64,000 nucleotides of DNA from Paragonimus westermani. Its lineage: Eukaryota; Platyhelminthes; Trematoda; Plagiorchiida; Troglotrematidae. Of the stretch, positions 38,572 to 51,060 are shown in pieces. The first letter of the stretch is position 1. The number at the start of each line of letters is the position of its first letter. The stretch is from positions 175,448 through 239,447 of the forward strand of contig QNGE01000434.1 in assembly GCA_008508345.1 (NCBI GenBank). The letters are read 5' to 3'. Below the pieces are notes generated by a model. The model worked only from the letters and a program-made list of their open reading frames with translations. It was not told the origin of the DNA and did no database searches. Position numbers and translations under genes: made by a program.

Positions 38572-39419
38572 AGGGCAAACAAAAACATATTAAGTAATGG
38601 TGGATAGAATACATAGTTTGTCACAGAAAAGAGGGAAATGTTTGTGCGTTTCTGTCTCTGTGCAGCTGCGGAGAAACTGTGTTGGATGTTTCACTGGTGT
38701 ACAGTAGTAAATAGTAGTAAACAGGAGTTAGTAAAACGAAACCTCAAGGAACTTGTTGATATGCAGTCATATTGACAGTAGAATAAATGCTGAAGCAAAA
38801 TTCCGTGAAATATGTCTAACTAAGGGTTCGTGAGACTGGACTAGAATGGTAGATAAGATTTTTGAAATGCAGCTGGTTTCTGACGTACATGCCGTGACCA
38901 CGGAGCGTGGCAGTGGAATCCAACGTAAGCGGGCCACACCTGGAAAACAGTTCTGTCTACAACGTAACCTGCTTATTGTATAACACAATATCAGCGATTA
39001 CCCTCATACTCTGCTTTCCATATAGTGGAACGAGATGTGCCACGGTGTAGAGCATAGGTGAAAATTATGTATCCATTGATATATCTCTACCTCATAAAGA
39101 ATTGAATTACTTTTTTCCCTCCCTCCAGTTTGGAGACTTTTCCGGACCCCATAAGTGTTCTACTGGTCAGTTTGTAAACTGTTTAAACAGGCGCGTCTAA
39201 TCCTATCTGTTACTGATCACGTCAACACGCCTGTGTGTTTGTTCACATGTGTGGACAGATTCTGCAGAAGAACACGGTAGAAAACACTTCGAGACGGAAT
39301 GCTCCACAAGTTCCTCTAAAAAAAGTTTAGCGTAATTAACACCCTTCTAAACATGACCACATAACTCGTAGACAGACTCAAACTCCCACTTACTGAGGTC
39401 CTTATGTCTCATTCGAATG

Positions 39420-39915
39420 CCATAACCAGTAGCTTCGCGTCGCCAGTGGAGTGATTGCGAATATGCATGACTTCACAATTATTAATACTGAACGACAAGT
39501 TGTCCTCCACCAACCACTGTTCTCGTCAGTTCAAGTGGTTCAGTGAGTTAGTTACACCTTTCAGGTGCTCTCATGTCATTGACGTGGAGCAACACCGATG
39601 AGACTACCGACGAGACCATACTCCTGAAGTTTCCGCAACAGGACGAAGCAACCCATCATGTCAAATGAATCGGAACTTTCAAGATGGACCACACAAATGA
39701 TCAATCCTGAATCGGCAGTCCACATACAAGAGTCATGGGTATCCAGCAGAATCGTGACGCCTGAGCGCCTCATACGGAAGACATTCTACTCCTTGATGAT
39801 CAGTCCCAGATCCCCAAACTCGTTCCGGAGTGAATCATCCGGTGCACACCCTTCTACCATCTTGAAGACCGCTGAAACCAACGTTAATGGTCGATAGTCT
39901 GCTGGCACTTCTGTT
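39420..39915 (-). pseudogene. Non-LTR (LINE) reverse transcriptase relic
   Basis: Minus-strand frames match a LINE reverse transcriptase in pieces. VPADYRPLTLVSAVFKMVEG (about 39915-39855) matches the region around RPVSL. CVVHLESSDSFDMMGCFVLL (about 39690) matches the first catalytic block, normally like YLDF-KAFD, with the aspartates disturbed. WLVEDNLSFSINNCEVMHIR (about 39500-39455) matches the late block with the CEVMHIG-type motif. Several stops intervene and the FADD-type catalytic block was not found, so an internal deletion is likely. The clade is not determined. Confidence 0.7.
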
Positions 39916-40274
39916 CATCCACCCACGCAGATGGGCCTGCTCGTCAACTGTTTCTAGTCTCTCGGTAGAGAACCACCTGACAATGAGCGAGTGTAAAGTA
40001 TTCCAAGCTGTCCTGATAATCCGATGACACAGCGGTTCAACACGACAGAGAATATCCGATCTTGGCAGGATGATCTGTGAGATAGTACATACACCAATGT
40101 GATTATGATTTGTCACACAGTTGATTGGGGTTGTTGTTCAGTTAAGTTTTTCCCTCCTTGCTCAAAAGTCATTCATGCCTTGAAGATATGTACCATTACG
40201 TGCTTTTCACCCAGATTGTTGGTCAAATGTTTCAGTAAATCAACCGCATGTTTGAGGGTGAGGATAACTAATCG

Positions 40275-40530
40275 TCCTACCCACCCTCCATACAGCAGGG
40301 CTCAGTAATGCCCACCCTAAATCAGTTTCGCAGTGAACGGAGATTCCAAAGTTCGTCCAGTTAGCTGATGAGTGGAGTCGTATCAGTGTGAAAACAATAC
40401 CAGGAGGTGGATCTTCTTGCGGCTATCCACTGAATGGGATGAGCTAGGTCAGCTTTCAAGAAAACCCAATTGTCTCGGAAATCTCGAGCATTCCTATTAG
40501 TCATCTTCCATCTAATCTGCTAACATTGCA
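40275..40530 (-). repeat. Unclassified interspersed repeat, copy 1
   Basis: On the minus strand this stretch matches 53721-54012 (plus) end to end with scattered substitutions. Shared blocks include CTGCAAT-TTAGCAGATTAGA, CTAATAGGAATGCT, CCTGGTATTGTTTT and CCTGCTGTATG. It lacks a block of about 35 bases present in copy 2. Both copies translate to similar broken peptides (NRNA-DFR, AHPI, IAARRS), suggesting a former coding region. I do not recognise the family. Confidence 0.75.
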
Positions 40531-40708
40531 GAACTAGTCTTAGGCAAATTGGATAAAATTGTTGGTCAACACATGACTGTGTGCTAACATGGTGGAATCA
40601 TCCCCGGTGTGCCGATTCTCTGATCACTCAGGTTTACTGTACGGTTTCAGTTGTGATAAATAGACCGGGTTCCTCCCTGTTTCTTTACATGCACTTGGAC
40701 GGAGTAAG

Positions 40709-41165
40709 TCAGGTGCGTTTTCGTAGGTGCCAAGTTTTGAACAGTTTATCTGATAGACCACGGTTAACAGCAGTGTTATGTTGTTTGAACTCAGAGAAAT
40801 AGACTCTTGATCGGCATGCTTGTTGGATGCTGTTGCAGCAGCCGTGGTCTTGTTTCGTCAACATAGAGGCAGTCAACGGGTTGTAGAATGCATAGTCGCT
40901 CACTCGTTCCGATCGGTCATGTAAATCCTTTATGAACAGGGTTAGTGTTCTTGGATTCACTAAAGCATGATGGAACATACGGCACACTTTCCATAATGCG
41001 ACGGGTAACGTGTTTACTAAGTAACAGGCTCTGTAGAATAAGTTGACCCTCTTCTGATTTCGCGGCAACTAAACATGTTGGGCATAGATTCTGAATTTTC
41101 ATGAGTCCTATTTTAAATTCTTGTTGACTAAAGGTGTATGAGTTTGGGTCATGAACAGAAGACAT
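40709..41165 (-). pseudogene. Possible upstream part of the LINE relic
   Basis: Two overlapping minus-strand frames (41165-40917 and 41068-40709) read like the linker before a LINE reverse transcriptase, for example VNPRTLTLFIKDLHDRSERV. The order fits the RT pieces at 39.4-39.9 kb, with an unrelated repeat between them. The match is from memory of family style only and no catalytic motif is present, so it could be chance. Confidence 0.35.
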
Positions 41166-44100
41166 GTTAGAAACCTACGGGTGCTGGAAATCCCTTTGTC
41201 ACATACAGTGCAAATTGGTGGCACTGGTGGCTCAGCAATCGTTATACTGTGGTGCGCAGTTCATCACAAGCTCATCACAAACGGTCAATACTCAGGTACG
41301 TACACACACGAATGCTTAGATTTTCGACAGTCAGTGATATTGGTGCTTGCAACAATTAAGGAAGACAGCACAACATAGCTCATCTTCTTATCTCAACATG
41401 TGAAGTGCATTTTTTTGTATCGGACAGCACCGATATACGACTGCGAATCTTCCCTTTAATAATATAGTACTCCCATACATATACCACATCTCTCAATCTC
41501 CTGTGACACAGAAAGAGAAAATGTCTGGATGAATCATATCGAAGCCTTAGTGGGGTTAGATGGAGAACCTGCAGGATGCCATCGCAAGTAAACCAGGCCA
41601 AAATGGTCAGTTTTCGAAGTAATGAGGAACTGAACAGTATTTTGTAACAGGCGTAATAAGAAAGTTAGGGGATATCATTAAAACTCGTGATGAATAAAAA
41701 GAATTTTGCCAAAGAAAGGAACCGAAACCCTCATACTTGATCTAATTCTATGGAATTTGACGCAGAATGTTGCCTTTTGGGATGGACTAACAACTGCTGC
41801 ATGGCGGATACTTTCTCGATTATTGCTGACAATGTTTCAATTTCAATATAACGGTGAATATCAGACGTCGTACTTTCAGGTTTTTAACGCATTTATTGGG
41901 GGGAAAACCCCGAATTTTGAAAGGAAGAGTTGCACTCTACGCCGGTGCGATGGGAGCAAAGAGCCATCCAACGAGTAGAATTCTACGTGTCACTCACTTA
42001 GTGAGGAGGTCAGCGGACTTCAATAAAACAAACTTGATCGTATTAACTGCTTCAGGCTTCAGTTTTGGAACTTAGGCGCCATGATCCAACGGATTAAAGG
42101 TCAACAGATATGACGTTAATGCGCTCAGTGCAACGGTCCATTGAAGACCGTCCTATGAATAAAAAACAACGATGGAGAACAGTGCATCCTTTTTTTGGAG
42201 CGAAACTTTGGTTAGAAAAGTGAGGGGCGTTTCACACAGAACAAACCTGGAAACACGCAGGTGAATACGTTATTCATACCAATAAATTAGCAACAGAATC
42301 CTTGGAACGATAACATTTTCTGTAGTCATTTCAGAGTGCAGAATTTTGCAGATGCCCGTAGGGATAAAACCATTTTAAGGCACACATCTGAAAGCCGCAC
42401 TGTTCCATTTTTCCCAATTAGTACACTATGAACAGCTATGCATCATTCGAAGATAAGATTAACTTCAGTTTTAAGTGTTACACAATGGCACAACTTACCA
42501 ATAATTTGTCAGTCGAGTCTGTCATTTCACTCTCTCAGGGTGGTCGAACTGTCAAAGGATTCTGCTCTAATTAACCACTTCCTAACCAACTGTTTTGTAT
42601 GCAAGTATACATGGGGGCAAACATTCCTCATACCTACTCTTCACAAAACATATTGCCCAATTGAAACTTGGGATCTGCAGATGAAAATGACAATCGTTGA
42701 CATAGTGACCTTGATTTAAAAGCAGTGAACAAGCGGAAAAAGTGTATACTAAAGTACGTACGTTAACACTACCAGAATTACAGGTGTATAATAAATGAGT
42801 GAGGGATGGTCGTTTGAACTATGTGCTCCATTGAAAACAATTTGGGCTTATTCCTATCGGTTTTGACTCCACGAGAATAGTACATTGAAGCTAGGATAAA
42901 TCATGAACTACACAACCAGCTGCGCAAGAACCGACACGCACTTATTTTCTTACTCCACAGTGAATATGACAAAATGTCGGAGGAGCGGCTTGTTTTCACG
43001 TTTTACTTTCACATCTCAGTGGATATAAAATAGAGACCGGATTTGACCAACTGACAGGTGACTTTTCTCGAATACAGATAAGTGGATAATCGTGACAGAA
43101 TGTACATTATGTTATTTCTGGAATATATAGTGGGTCAGTGTGTATTTATATAAAATATTTAAGCGCATCTTACATTTTCGATCGATGTGCATCACTGTGT
43201 TTACAAGACCGCTTTTGTCATGGCAATGAACCCTCTTCTATAATTAAACAGGGGATTCAAAACTTTTTAACGCAAATGACAGAAGCTACCCTCGGTGTTG
43301 TTGACTGAACAGTCGTTTATTTACTGTTCTGTCTTATCAATAACTAAAGATCCGAGTAATTCAGTGAAATTTCCGCTAGTCTTTTGTGGAAGACAGATTT
43401 ACCGTTCTTCCGTATTGTAATCTGTACTTAACTGTCTTCTTGACCAATGAAGGACTTTGTCCACTTCTACTCCGCTCTACTGGCATGACTTACTCGTTAT
43501 TTGAACATAGTACTAATGTTACTCTGTGTACCTACTCATCACTGATATTTAGCTCTACTATGCTCTGTTGTGATGCACAACAAAAACAACGTATAACCGT
43601 GTGGACAAAATCATCACAAACAATTTTGTTTGTGCCCAACACTTGCCTGTTCTCATCAGGTTTGAACTAAAATCGTTTGTCTTTTCGATAACTGGTGGAG
43701 ATTTTGATTAATGTGATTGTAACAACATTCACAACACACAGGTTCACACACACACATTTTAGCAAGTTTTTGCAATGGCACTAGAATTAACAACTACAAT
43801 TGGACAAATCCGTTTTGTGGGCTGTGGGAAACGTTGAAGGTATACCAGATTAATGGGTAATTAACTCATGACGTGTTTCACCAGTAGGCCTCTTTGTCTA
43901 GCAGTTCAATACACAGATTCTCATATGGGCCAGTCAGGTAAGCCGGATAACCTTCTTGCAGCCATTTCAGTTCGTGATTATGAACGATTCAGGCCCTGTC
44001 GGGATACTTCATTTTAATTTATGTATTACAAGACAGCCGGATCTAGGAATATGTAGATAACATTTTACAGAACATCAGAGAAGAATGTCGACCAAATATC

Positions 44101-45228
44101 ACACAGAAAGAGGGATCCATAAAGGAATATGGATCGAATTCATTTCTTGTCACAACGACCGTGTATATACAGTGACCACTGGTTAACATTTATAAGACTA
44201 CCGCATGTTAACCGGTGATCTATTGGGGTGGATCAGATGCAAAAACTGTAACACGAATTTAACACTCTATTCAGACGGAAAAATAAAAACAACTCAACTG
44301 CGGAACCAATAGATTGTATCTCTTAGGTGAAATAAAGCCAGACTGAACAAATCTCCTTCTTGACTTGTCAGTATCTCGACTACAGCAATTTAGTCTGTCT
44401 TTTGATTACCTCACTACCAAGAGGACCGGTATACACATTCCAATCCTAAGAAGGATACATAAATTTTCACTCCTGAAGGAAATGACATTCTGCTTCACTC
44501 TCTCTATGAGAGAGAACCATTTGAAACATATTTGGATGCAGAAGCCACGACTAACTATAAGTGGTGTGCACTACGTAACAGTCCAACTCCCCAAACACTC
44601 ATCAGCTTCGTCTGTCTTGCGAGTCCAATATCTTTCAGAATACATGATTTTGGTCCATAACGAAGAGCCCTGTTCCATTACCATGTGGTGCGTCGCTCAA
44701 TGTTTCATTCATACTGAGGTGCACTGAGATAGGTCTTCGGTGAGACCATCGTTGACCCACAGAACAATGATGAAACGTTGAATTTAATAAAAATGTGCAG
44801 TACTTCAGCAAGTTCAAAAGGATGTAAGTAAAAGTTTTCCACTTGAACCGGTTTTTATTACCGAGATTTGATCGAATATAGTTTCATTGATTTTGATTTG
44901 GATCGATGATCACCAACGACTGGACAGACGATCCATGAGAAACGGTCACTAAAAAGCGCGTAAGTAAGCGATATTTTTTCTCGAATGTCACTGCAGCTCG
45001 TCGGATAACTGAAAATACGTGATACTTCATTTTTCTTGAGAACCATATTAGCAAAACATAGATAGATCATATAGATATTCCACTTTGCCCCATGAAGGAG
45101 CACTTTTCTTGTCAAATGTAAAAGATCCGTAAGTTATCCCGTCAGGAGAATAACAGTTGCTATTAAACAAACGCATGTTCAAACACAACAAGCCATTAAC
45201 CAGTAGACTTATGGTGAAACTGTGGATG

Positions 45229-45422
45229 TTGATATACAGATTGGGAATAACACAACGTTTCGAGCAAGTTGTAATACTCTACGTTTCAACCACCTCGGGT
45301 GGCCTTCCTCAGGAGTGTTGTAATCGATTACAACACTCCTGAGGAAGGCCACCCGAGGTGGTTGAAACGTAGAGTATTACAACTTGCTCGAAACGTTGTG
45401 TTATTCCCAATCTGTATATCAA
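45229..45422. repeat. Perfect 194-bp palindrome (97-bp arms, no spacer)
   Basis: The arm 45229-45325 (TTGATATACAGATTGGG through GTTGTAATC) is followed at once by its exact reverse complement 45326-45422; the centre is AATC|GATT. I compared the arms base by base and found no mismatch. Each arm also holds a small hairpin (CCACC-TCG-GGTGG) and two ACGTTTC motifs. It lies in the 28-kb intron. It may be a foldback insertion, a head-to-head copy of a terminal repeat, or a sequencing/assembly fold-over. Confidence 0.95.
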
Positions 45423-47889
45423 TAACATGTTAAACACGACGCCCAAACTATTCAACTTCATTCGTACTACATTTGGTGCGGATATCTTAAAACTGTGGAT
45501 GTATTTGTTATCGTATGATTTATTAGTGTTCACGCGCATCAATTCGTTCCACCAGTCTTCCGTTTAACCTTTTATTCTCTGGTACACACTGTAAATAACA
45601 GGCCTTATTCACCCATGCGACTGTTTTTCCATCTCGCGTACTGTACTGTGTTGAAATTTATAATGTAGTAAAGTATACTCAGGATGAATCTAGTTCTGGC
45701 AGTTACTAGCAATACATGGAAGACTATAATCCACATGGGAATGTAGAAAAAAACAGAGAATGAGTTCAACAAGCGATTTTGAAGCAAAGGATGCGAGTGA
45801 GTGCCTAATCAAGTACACTGGTGAATACCTAGCTAGTTAGGTTCTGTATACCTTTACTCCTATCTGTACGTTCTCCATACAAAATGCCTCAGGGTCCAAC
45901 TTGGAAGGGAACAAATCAATTTCTCTCGCTTGCGCTTACCATTTGCGTTATTCAGAGACACGCTTTTGAGTACACAAAGACCAAGATGACTGAAAGGCAG
46001 CCAATTTTTACCAGAAGTCTGGATGCAGACGATCTAGTTATCTCTTGAAGAACGTCAAGGGAACCGATATTAGTGCACTCTATCAGGAATACACGTGAAA
46101 GCTGGAGCGCAACCGCAGTTTCGGATGAAGCTTTACACCATCGTGGTGCTCTAAGCAGTTAATCGAAAATAATTATAGTATATTTTTAACCAAACAAGCT
46201 CGTCGACAAGTTTATCCCAGTGTGATAGCTATGACCGGCTGTAGATAGGTGAAAGTTTCCAAGTTTCAAATGCCCTACTTTTCGTCAATAGAATTCGGTG
46301 GATGAGCAAGACGGCGTAAAAGCTGTGTTCTTCACTTTCCAGCTTCATGTTGGTCTGGAAATTAGCTGTTTTATGCCGTATAAAAATCTAGGGAAAGGGT
46401 GAATGATAGTAAATGAAAGGACATTTAGATGAAGCTACTGTCATTTAATCACGTAAGCACCGAACACTTGAGCAATGTTCCGTTAAGTGTGTGCAGTTAG
46501 CAGCCAGTGACAGTGGGTTAGGAGGGCTGCCAGGAAGCTTGCAGTGCGGGTGTCTTCCTCAGTACACACAGACTATGTGAATATCCCTAACTGATTAAGG
46601 TAGAATCGCAGAATTTCTTAGTGTGGTTAAACATGAGAAATGTTGCCTAGACAGTTGCCTGTCCATTCCACACTACAGGGTTGTAAGACGGTTCATGAAA
46701 ACTACCTCACTGTTTAGTGGAAAATAGTCTGTTACCGGATGACCTAGCCTACGGGGTATTTTATGATTCGAGGTTACATTCTCTCAAGACTGTGTGCTGT
46801 ACAGTAATAATTGGCTCAATATCCATACCTCCACTGAGGTCCACGATACTTGCACTTGTTAGCCTAAAGAAAATTTTGATGTGTTCAGTTTTTTTATGAT
46901 AGGTGAAACAGGGCCATAGATTCGTGTAGATTAATGAAATGAAAATAATGGAGACAGTTTCGGGGTGTGAGATCTCATATATTCTTTTCTAGAGGTTTGT
47001 AGTGATTTTGCAACTTGGCCAATGCTGCACAATTCGTAGACAGTTTAATGCCATCTTGCATCAAATTTCAGGCGCCCAGTTCACAGACAAAGAGGGTAAA
47101 TTCAAAATTAGCATTATGGCAGTAGCCATGATGTTGAGGGCGACTTTCGCAACATAACGGATAATACATGAGGTCGCTTGGAGTAGTAACTGATTCGGGC
47201 AATAGTAATTTCGCTCATATCTGGTTACCGTCCTTACAGCTTACTACAGTCTTGAAACAGAATTCCTGTTGAGGCATGCTACTGTTTAATATAGCCTAAA
47301 TTAGTCATTTTTTCACTGCGACTGAGGAAATCCTTTATTTCCGCGCGAAAATCTTCAACCTTTTTTTATCGCAACAGTATTCACTTCTGGTTACTTGGGA
47401 ACAGTTGTGCATGTTATTTTTAATACACTCGCAATTTTACTGGCAGTTATATCAAAATTCATCGTCAGCATTTGAGAATTCGTGCGTTGCTCAACCGCCC
47501 TCATGACGGAAAGTGCTGAGTTACTTCACCGTGTGGTGCAAACTGATTGAGGTTCATTGGATGAGTTCGGCCAGACTGTAAGATAAATTTCAGCAGGATA
47601 GAAATGCAGATTAACCAGTGACTAGGTGATGTCACTGAATAAGTTGTCGGGTTCCATAAAAGGCTGGTGAAAGAATTTAACATAGTTTGATCGCAAAAAG
47701 TCGTTCCAAATGCGCAAGTACCTTGAATACGCATAAAGAAATTAGAAACAAAAGCAAAGGTAGATTTTGAAGTTGAACAGCACTCACATTTTCGCGCAAT
47801 TTCCCATTCAAATCAGTATCCCAAACAGCCTCCGTATGAAGGAACACTAACTTTGAGGCAATATTCCGTTAGAGCTTAACAGCAGTGCT

Positions 47890-47970
47890 CATCTTTGCCA
47901 CTTCCGGGAACTAGATTTCTGGCCTCGCTTTCGTAAGAAAACCGTACTGACCACTGCGCCGCCAAGTTCA
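47890..47970 (-). repeat. Degenerate tRNA-like SINE head
   Basis: The minus strand has GGCGCAGTGGTCAG, a good tRNA box A, and about 40 bases later TCTAGTTCCC, a poor box B. The reading frame over it resembles the kind of spurious peptide (LGGAVVST) that SINEs produce. The body continues with no clear end. The call is tentative. Confidence 0.38.
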
Positions 47971-50013
47971 CGTAAGAAAGATCGAATTACTCTGTTGAAA
48001 CTCTGATCCACTTTACCTGAGGAGTACCCATCGCTTTGTCCCAGAAGCAAATTCTTTCCCAGTTTCACACGCGCTACTCTAGGTATTGGGATGTAATGGT
48101 CCACGAGAACACCGGTGGATAGCAGTGAATACCGTTGAATATTCCGGTTCACCAGCATGACTGCCATCTTTGTTTGAACGAGTCATGTGCTAAGTAGTTA
48201 CGGTGACTGAGTGGAGGCAGCGGAATTTGTTTCTCTAAGCTTTTACGCAAAGTCATGTATAGGAATTCAGAGGTTTGAGCAGCTTAATATTGTTTGTTTG
48301 AGGCTGAGTAAAATTTTTGCAATGATATCGTCTCTTTTACTGACTCGTACGGGAGGATTCTGGTTTTCATACAAATTGAACATCACCCACATCTGATCGT
48401 AGCTGCCGCATTCCCATAGACTTTCCAGAGAACCACTTCCGAAAAGAAGCATTAGACTAGAGCTTCGCTATCATTACAGTTCACTCTTAGAGCATATCCT
48501 TGCAACGGCCGGAACTACAACTTCGGCCACGCCCTCATGAGGCAACCTTGTTGACCATTGCATCATTGACCTCACATTAGGTACGACCGAATTATCGTTT
48601 GTAAACGCTGACCCACTTAAGCTTACGATTAATTCTCTGATTGCTCGATCGCCCTAAGAGAAGACACAGCAATTGTCCTGTTACCGCCACTTGATGACTC
48701 GTTGACTAGGACTTCTTTCCGAGTGGAAGTCACAGAAACCATTAACTTGTTGAGCAACGCTCTGACTACTAATGAGTAGTATGGGATTTCAACGTGATAG
48801 CTGATGGACACTTTCTGCATTACCATGATAAGGAGAAGAGCAAACTTTAATACAAAAATGAAAGAGAAGATATGAATTGAACATCACCAACAATCGTCTA
48901 CAAAGTCTCCGGAAATGGGACAGCTGTGATCAGTTGTGGGTGCTGTTTAATTTATATCTCCTTCTCTAATTTCTTGCTGTTTCAATGCTAATATACAAAG
49001 TGACCATAAGCTATTTATATATTACTGGAGAGGATAATCGTGTTTGTGAGCTAACAATGGCCAAAACTTTCGAAGGGTTTACTTGACATTTATAACTGAG
49101 CTGTGTGTGAAAATTGTTCCAGGTGTTAGATAAAAATTGAAAACCGTACATAGGAATAATAAAGTTAGTTCAAAATCAGACTCCGCGGTCTGTGAAGACT
49201 GATTTTGACGTAGGCTGTGCCCATTGGAGCACAGGCTGATATTCACTAGTAATCAGCGATCCGCAACAATGTCATTGTGGTTGTAATCACGAAGTGAACT
49301 CTGGAGTAGGTGTTTATGGGACAGACACTCCTTATTTCATATCACGAAATGGGGTTCGAATGATATCTTGGTGGTTTAATGAACGTTATGACCTTCGTTG
49401 TCGGCTGTTTTAATGGTATGTACAATATTACATCTCGTTTATGTCACTTGTTGTTATTGTGATCGTTGAGGGCTTTTGTAGTTTTGTGTTATCAACAGGG
49501 AACAAACCTGGTGAATTATGTCCAACCACACAATCCCGGTATGAATAAGTCACGTATCAATTATGTAAATTTAACTGGATCCGAATCGAACAAGGGCTTT
49601 GACCCCGAACTCGAAGGGTTGCCAATAAGAAATTCAGTTAAGTGATCTACTCTACTTCGTATGTTCAACCAGGTATGAAATCAGTCGCTTAGTTTCGGTT
49701 TGATAATGGCTCTTACACAGCTACCATTTTATTCTCTGATAACCTCTGAATTTTATATTTTATAGTTAATAGTCCGTAGGTTGCTTTTTGGTTGCATCCA
49801 AGTGGTTATCAAGTTCAGTTAGTGACTGAAATATACAATACCTGTCAGGCCAAAACGTATTTACCAGTGAAAATGACGTATTGCTAACCCTAACCATGAG
49901 TTGATCTACAAACGTAACTTCCACATTGAAAAAATGGCAGAGTAATGGTATACATGCACATGCCTTTTTGCATGCGTACAACTAGTAAAAAAATTAGGCA
50001 CTTCGGAACTCAC

Positions 50014-50062
50014 CTATATTTGGGTGTATCAAGGATTTAAGTACTCGAATTTCTCTGGATAA
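50014..50062 (-). CDS. MARK-like kinase exon 3 (residues 172-187, alpha-C helix)
   Basis: This 49-base exon lies between ttccttcag and gtgagttcc. It encodes LSREIRVLKSLIHPNI plus the first base of a split codon (phase 1). E175 in REIR is the alpha-C glutamate, 18 residues after K157, the spacing seen in MARK2. HPNI is the usual kinase motif after the alpha-C helix. The 524-base intron separating it from exon 2 is the only short intron in the window. Confidence 0.9.
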
Positions 50063-50586
50063 CTGAAGGAAACGAACGGAATAGGACGATATGATAGTGA
50101 TTTGCAATAATGGAACGTGTAGTTGGAAGAACAGGAAAAATACTAATTTTTTAGTTTTCAGCGTGTACGGATAAAACATTTCATTCAGTACGCACCCACA
50201 GATTTGTACTGTTTTAAGTTCATGCATTTTAGCAATATACGTATTCGCGTAAGTTTCAGTACCTTCCAGTTAAGGTTTTATCCAGACGTTGAATTTTCCT
50301 TCCAAATCTCGTTCGCGAAATATTTAACACTTGGAAATAACGACCTGATTTTGTGTTGCGTCAGCTTACAAATCTTCTAATCAGTTTATTAAAAAATCAC
50401 CTGCCACAAGCTCGTGAATTTTAGTCAAAAAATTAGCGAGTTAATCCTCTGAGAAAAACCTCACATTACTGATTACATCAGCTATTCAATATAATGGTTG
50501 TGTTGCTCGTTTTTAAGATTTGACTCTAGAGAAGAAAATGGACTGGGTGTAAAATTAATTGACAATTCAAAAATTTGCATACTCAC
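50063..50586 (-). other. Intron between exons 2 and 3 (524 bp)
   Basis: The only short intron: donor gtgagtatgc at its start, acceptor tccttcag at its end. It is AT-rich and I see no inserted element. Confidence 0.9.
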
Positions 50587-50640
50587 TTTTATGCGGCAAT
50601 TTTCGTTCAAAGTAGTCTTGTCGATCATTTTGATGGCCAC
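50587..50640 (-). CDS. MARK-like kinase exon 2 (residues 154-171, VAIK lysine)
   Basis: This 54-base exon starts directly after an acceptor (ttttccag) and ends at a gtgagt donor. It translates to 18 residues beginning VAIKMIDKTTLN, which continues TGRE of the previous exon exactly. K157 is the beta-3 lysine that orients ATP phosphates. As I recall, vertebrate MARK genes have a 54-base exon at this same place. The exon is too short to be found as an isolated reading frame; it was found by searching the minus strand for the expected VAIK motif. Confidence 0.9.
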
Positions 50641-51044
50641 CTGGAAAATCAAAAACAAGAATCAGAATTTCCACACTTCTTGCTGGCTCTGCAAAATCAT
50701 TTATGGATAGTTAAACTTCCAAGCCTGCACTCACAAAATGTACACAGGTTTTAAAAACCCAACATCTACAACATATGACTGGTCATCATTAAAAAGGATG
50801 CACTCTTCTGTGCATATGTGGTAGTTTTTATGATTGTACTGTGTACACGTGGTTGCCGTTTTACACTAAACCAGTATTTAATTAAAAGTGTACCAATTAT
50901 TAGACTAAATTCACAGTGACCGACGAGTATTCCGGTGAAAACACGTGATTTTCGCAGTTCACTGTTGCCAGAATACTCAGTCTTTACGCCTGTTTGGCTG
51001 GTAACATGCGAAATTAAGAGTGATCATTGCGTAAAAACTGAGTG

Positions 51045-51060
51045 TATATATATATATATA
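51045..51060. repeat. (TA)8 microsatellite
   Basis: A short alternating TA run, read directly. Confidence 0.9.

Larger units (their letters stand above)
21879..50013 (-). other. Intron between exons 3 and 4 (28.1 kb)
   Basis: The largest intron. It holds Penelope-like relics (23.7 and 31.3 kb), SINE-like heads (25.5, 38.5 and 47.9 kb), a deleted LTR element (26.9-27.5 kb), LINE-related pieces with an inserted repeat (39.4-41.2 kb) and a long palindrome (45.2 kb). I recognise nothing in 21.9-23.6, 27.5-31.3, 32.2-38.5, 41.2-45.2 or 48.0-50.0 kb beyond short simple repeats. Confidence 0.8.

Noticed and set aside
40364..40400. CTGATGAGTGG with GTGTGAAAAC (plus), hammerhead-like
   Set aside because: Both core strands are present, but stems II and III do not pair, and the sister repeat copy at 53.9 kb does not keep CTGATGA.
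45300..45385. CTGAGGA and GAAACG within the palindrome as a hammerhead
   Set aside because: Stem II can pair, but an extra A follows the core and stem III is not convincing. The palindrome itself is the stronger observation.
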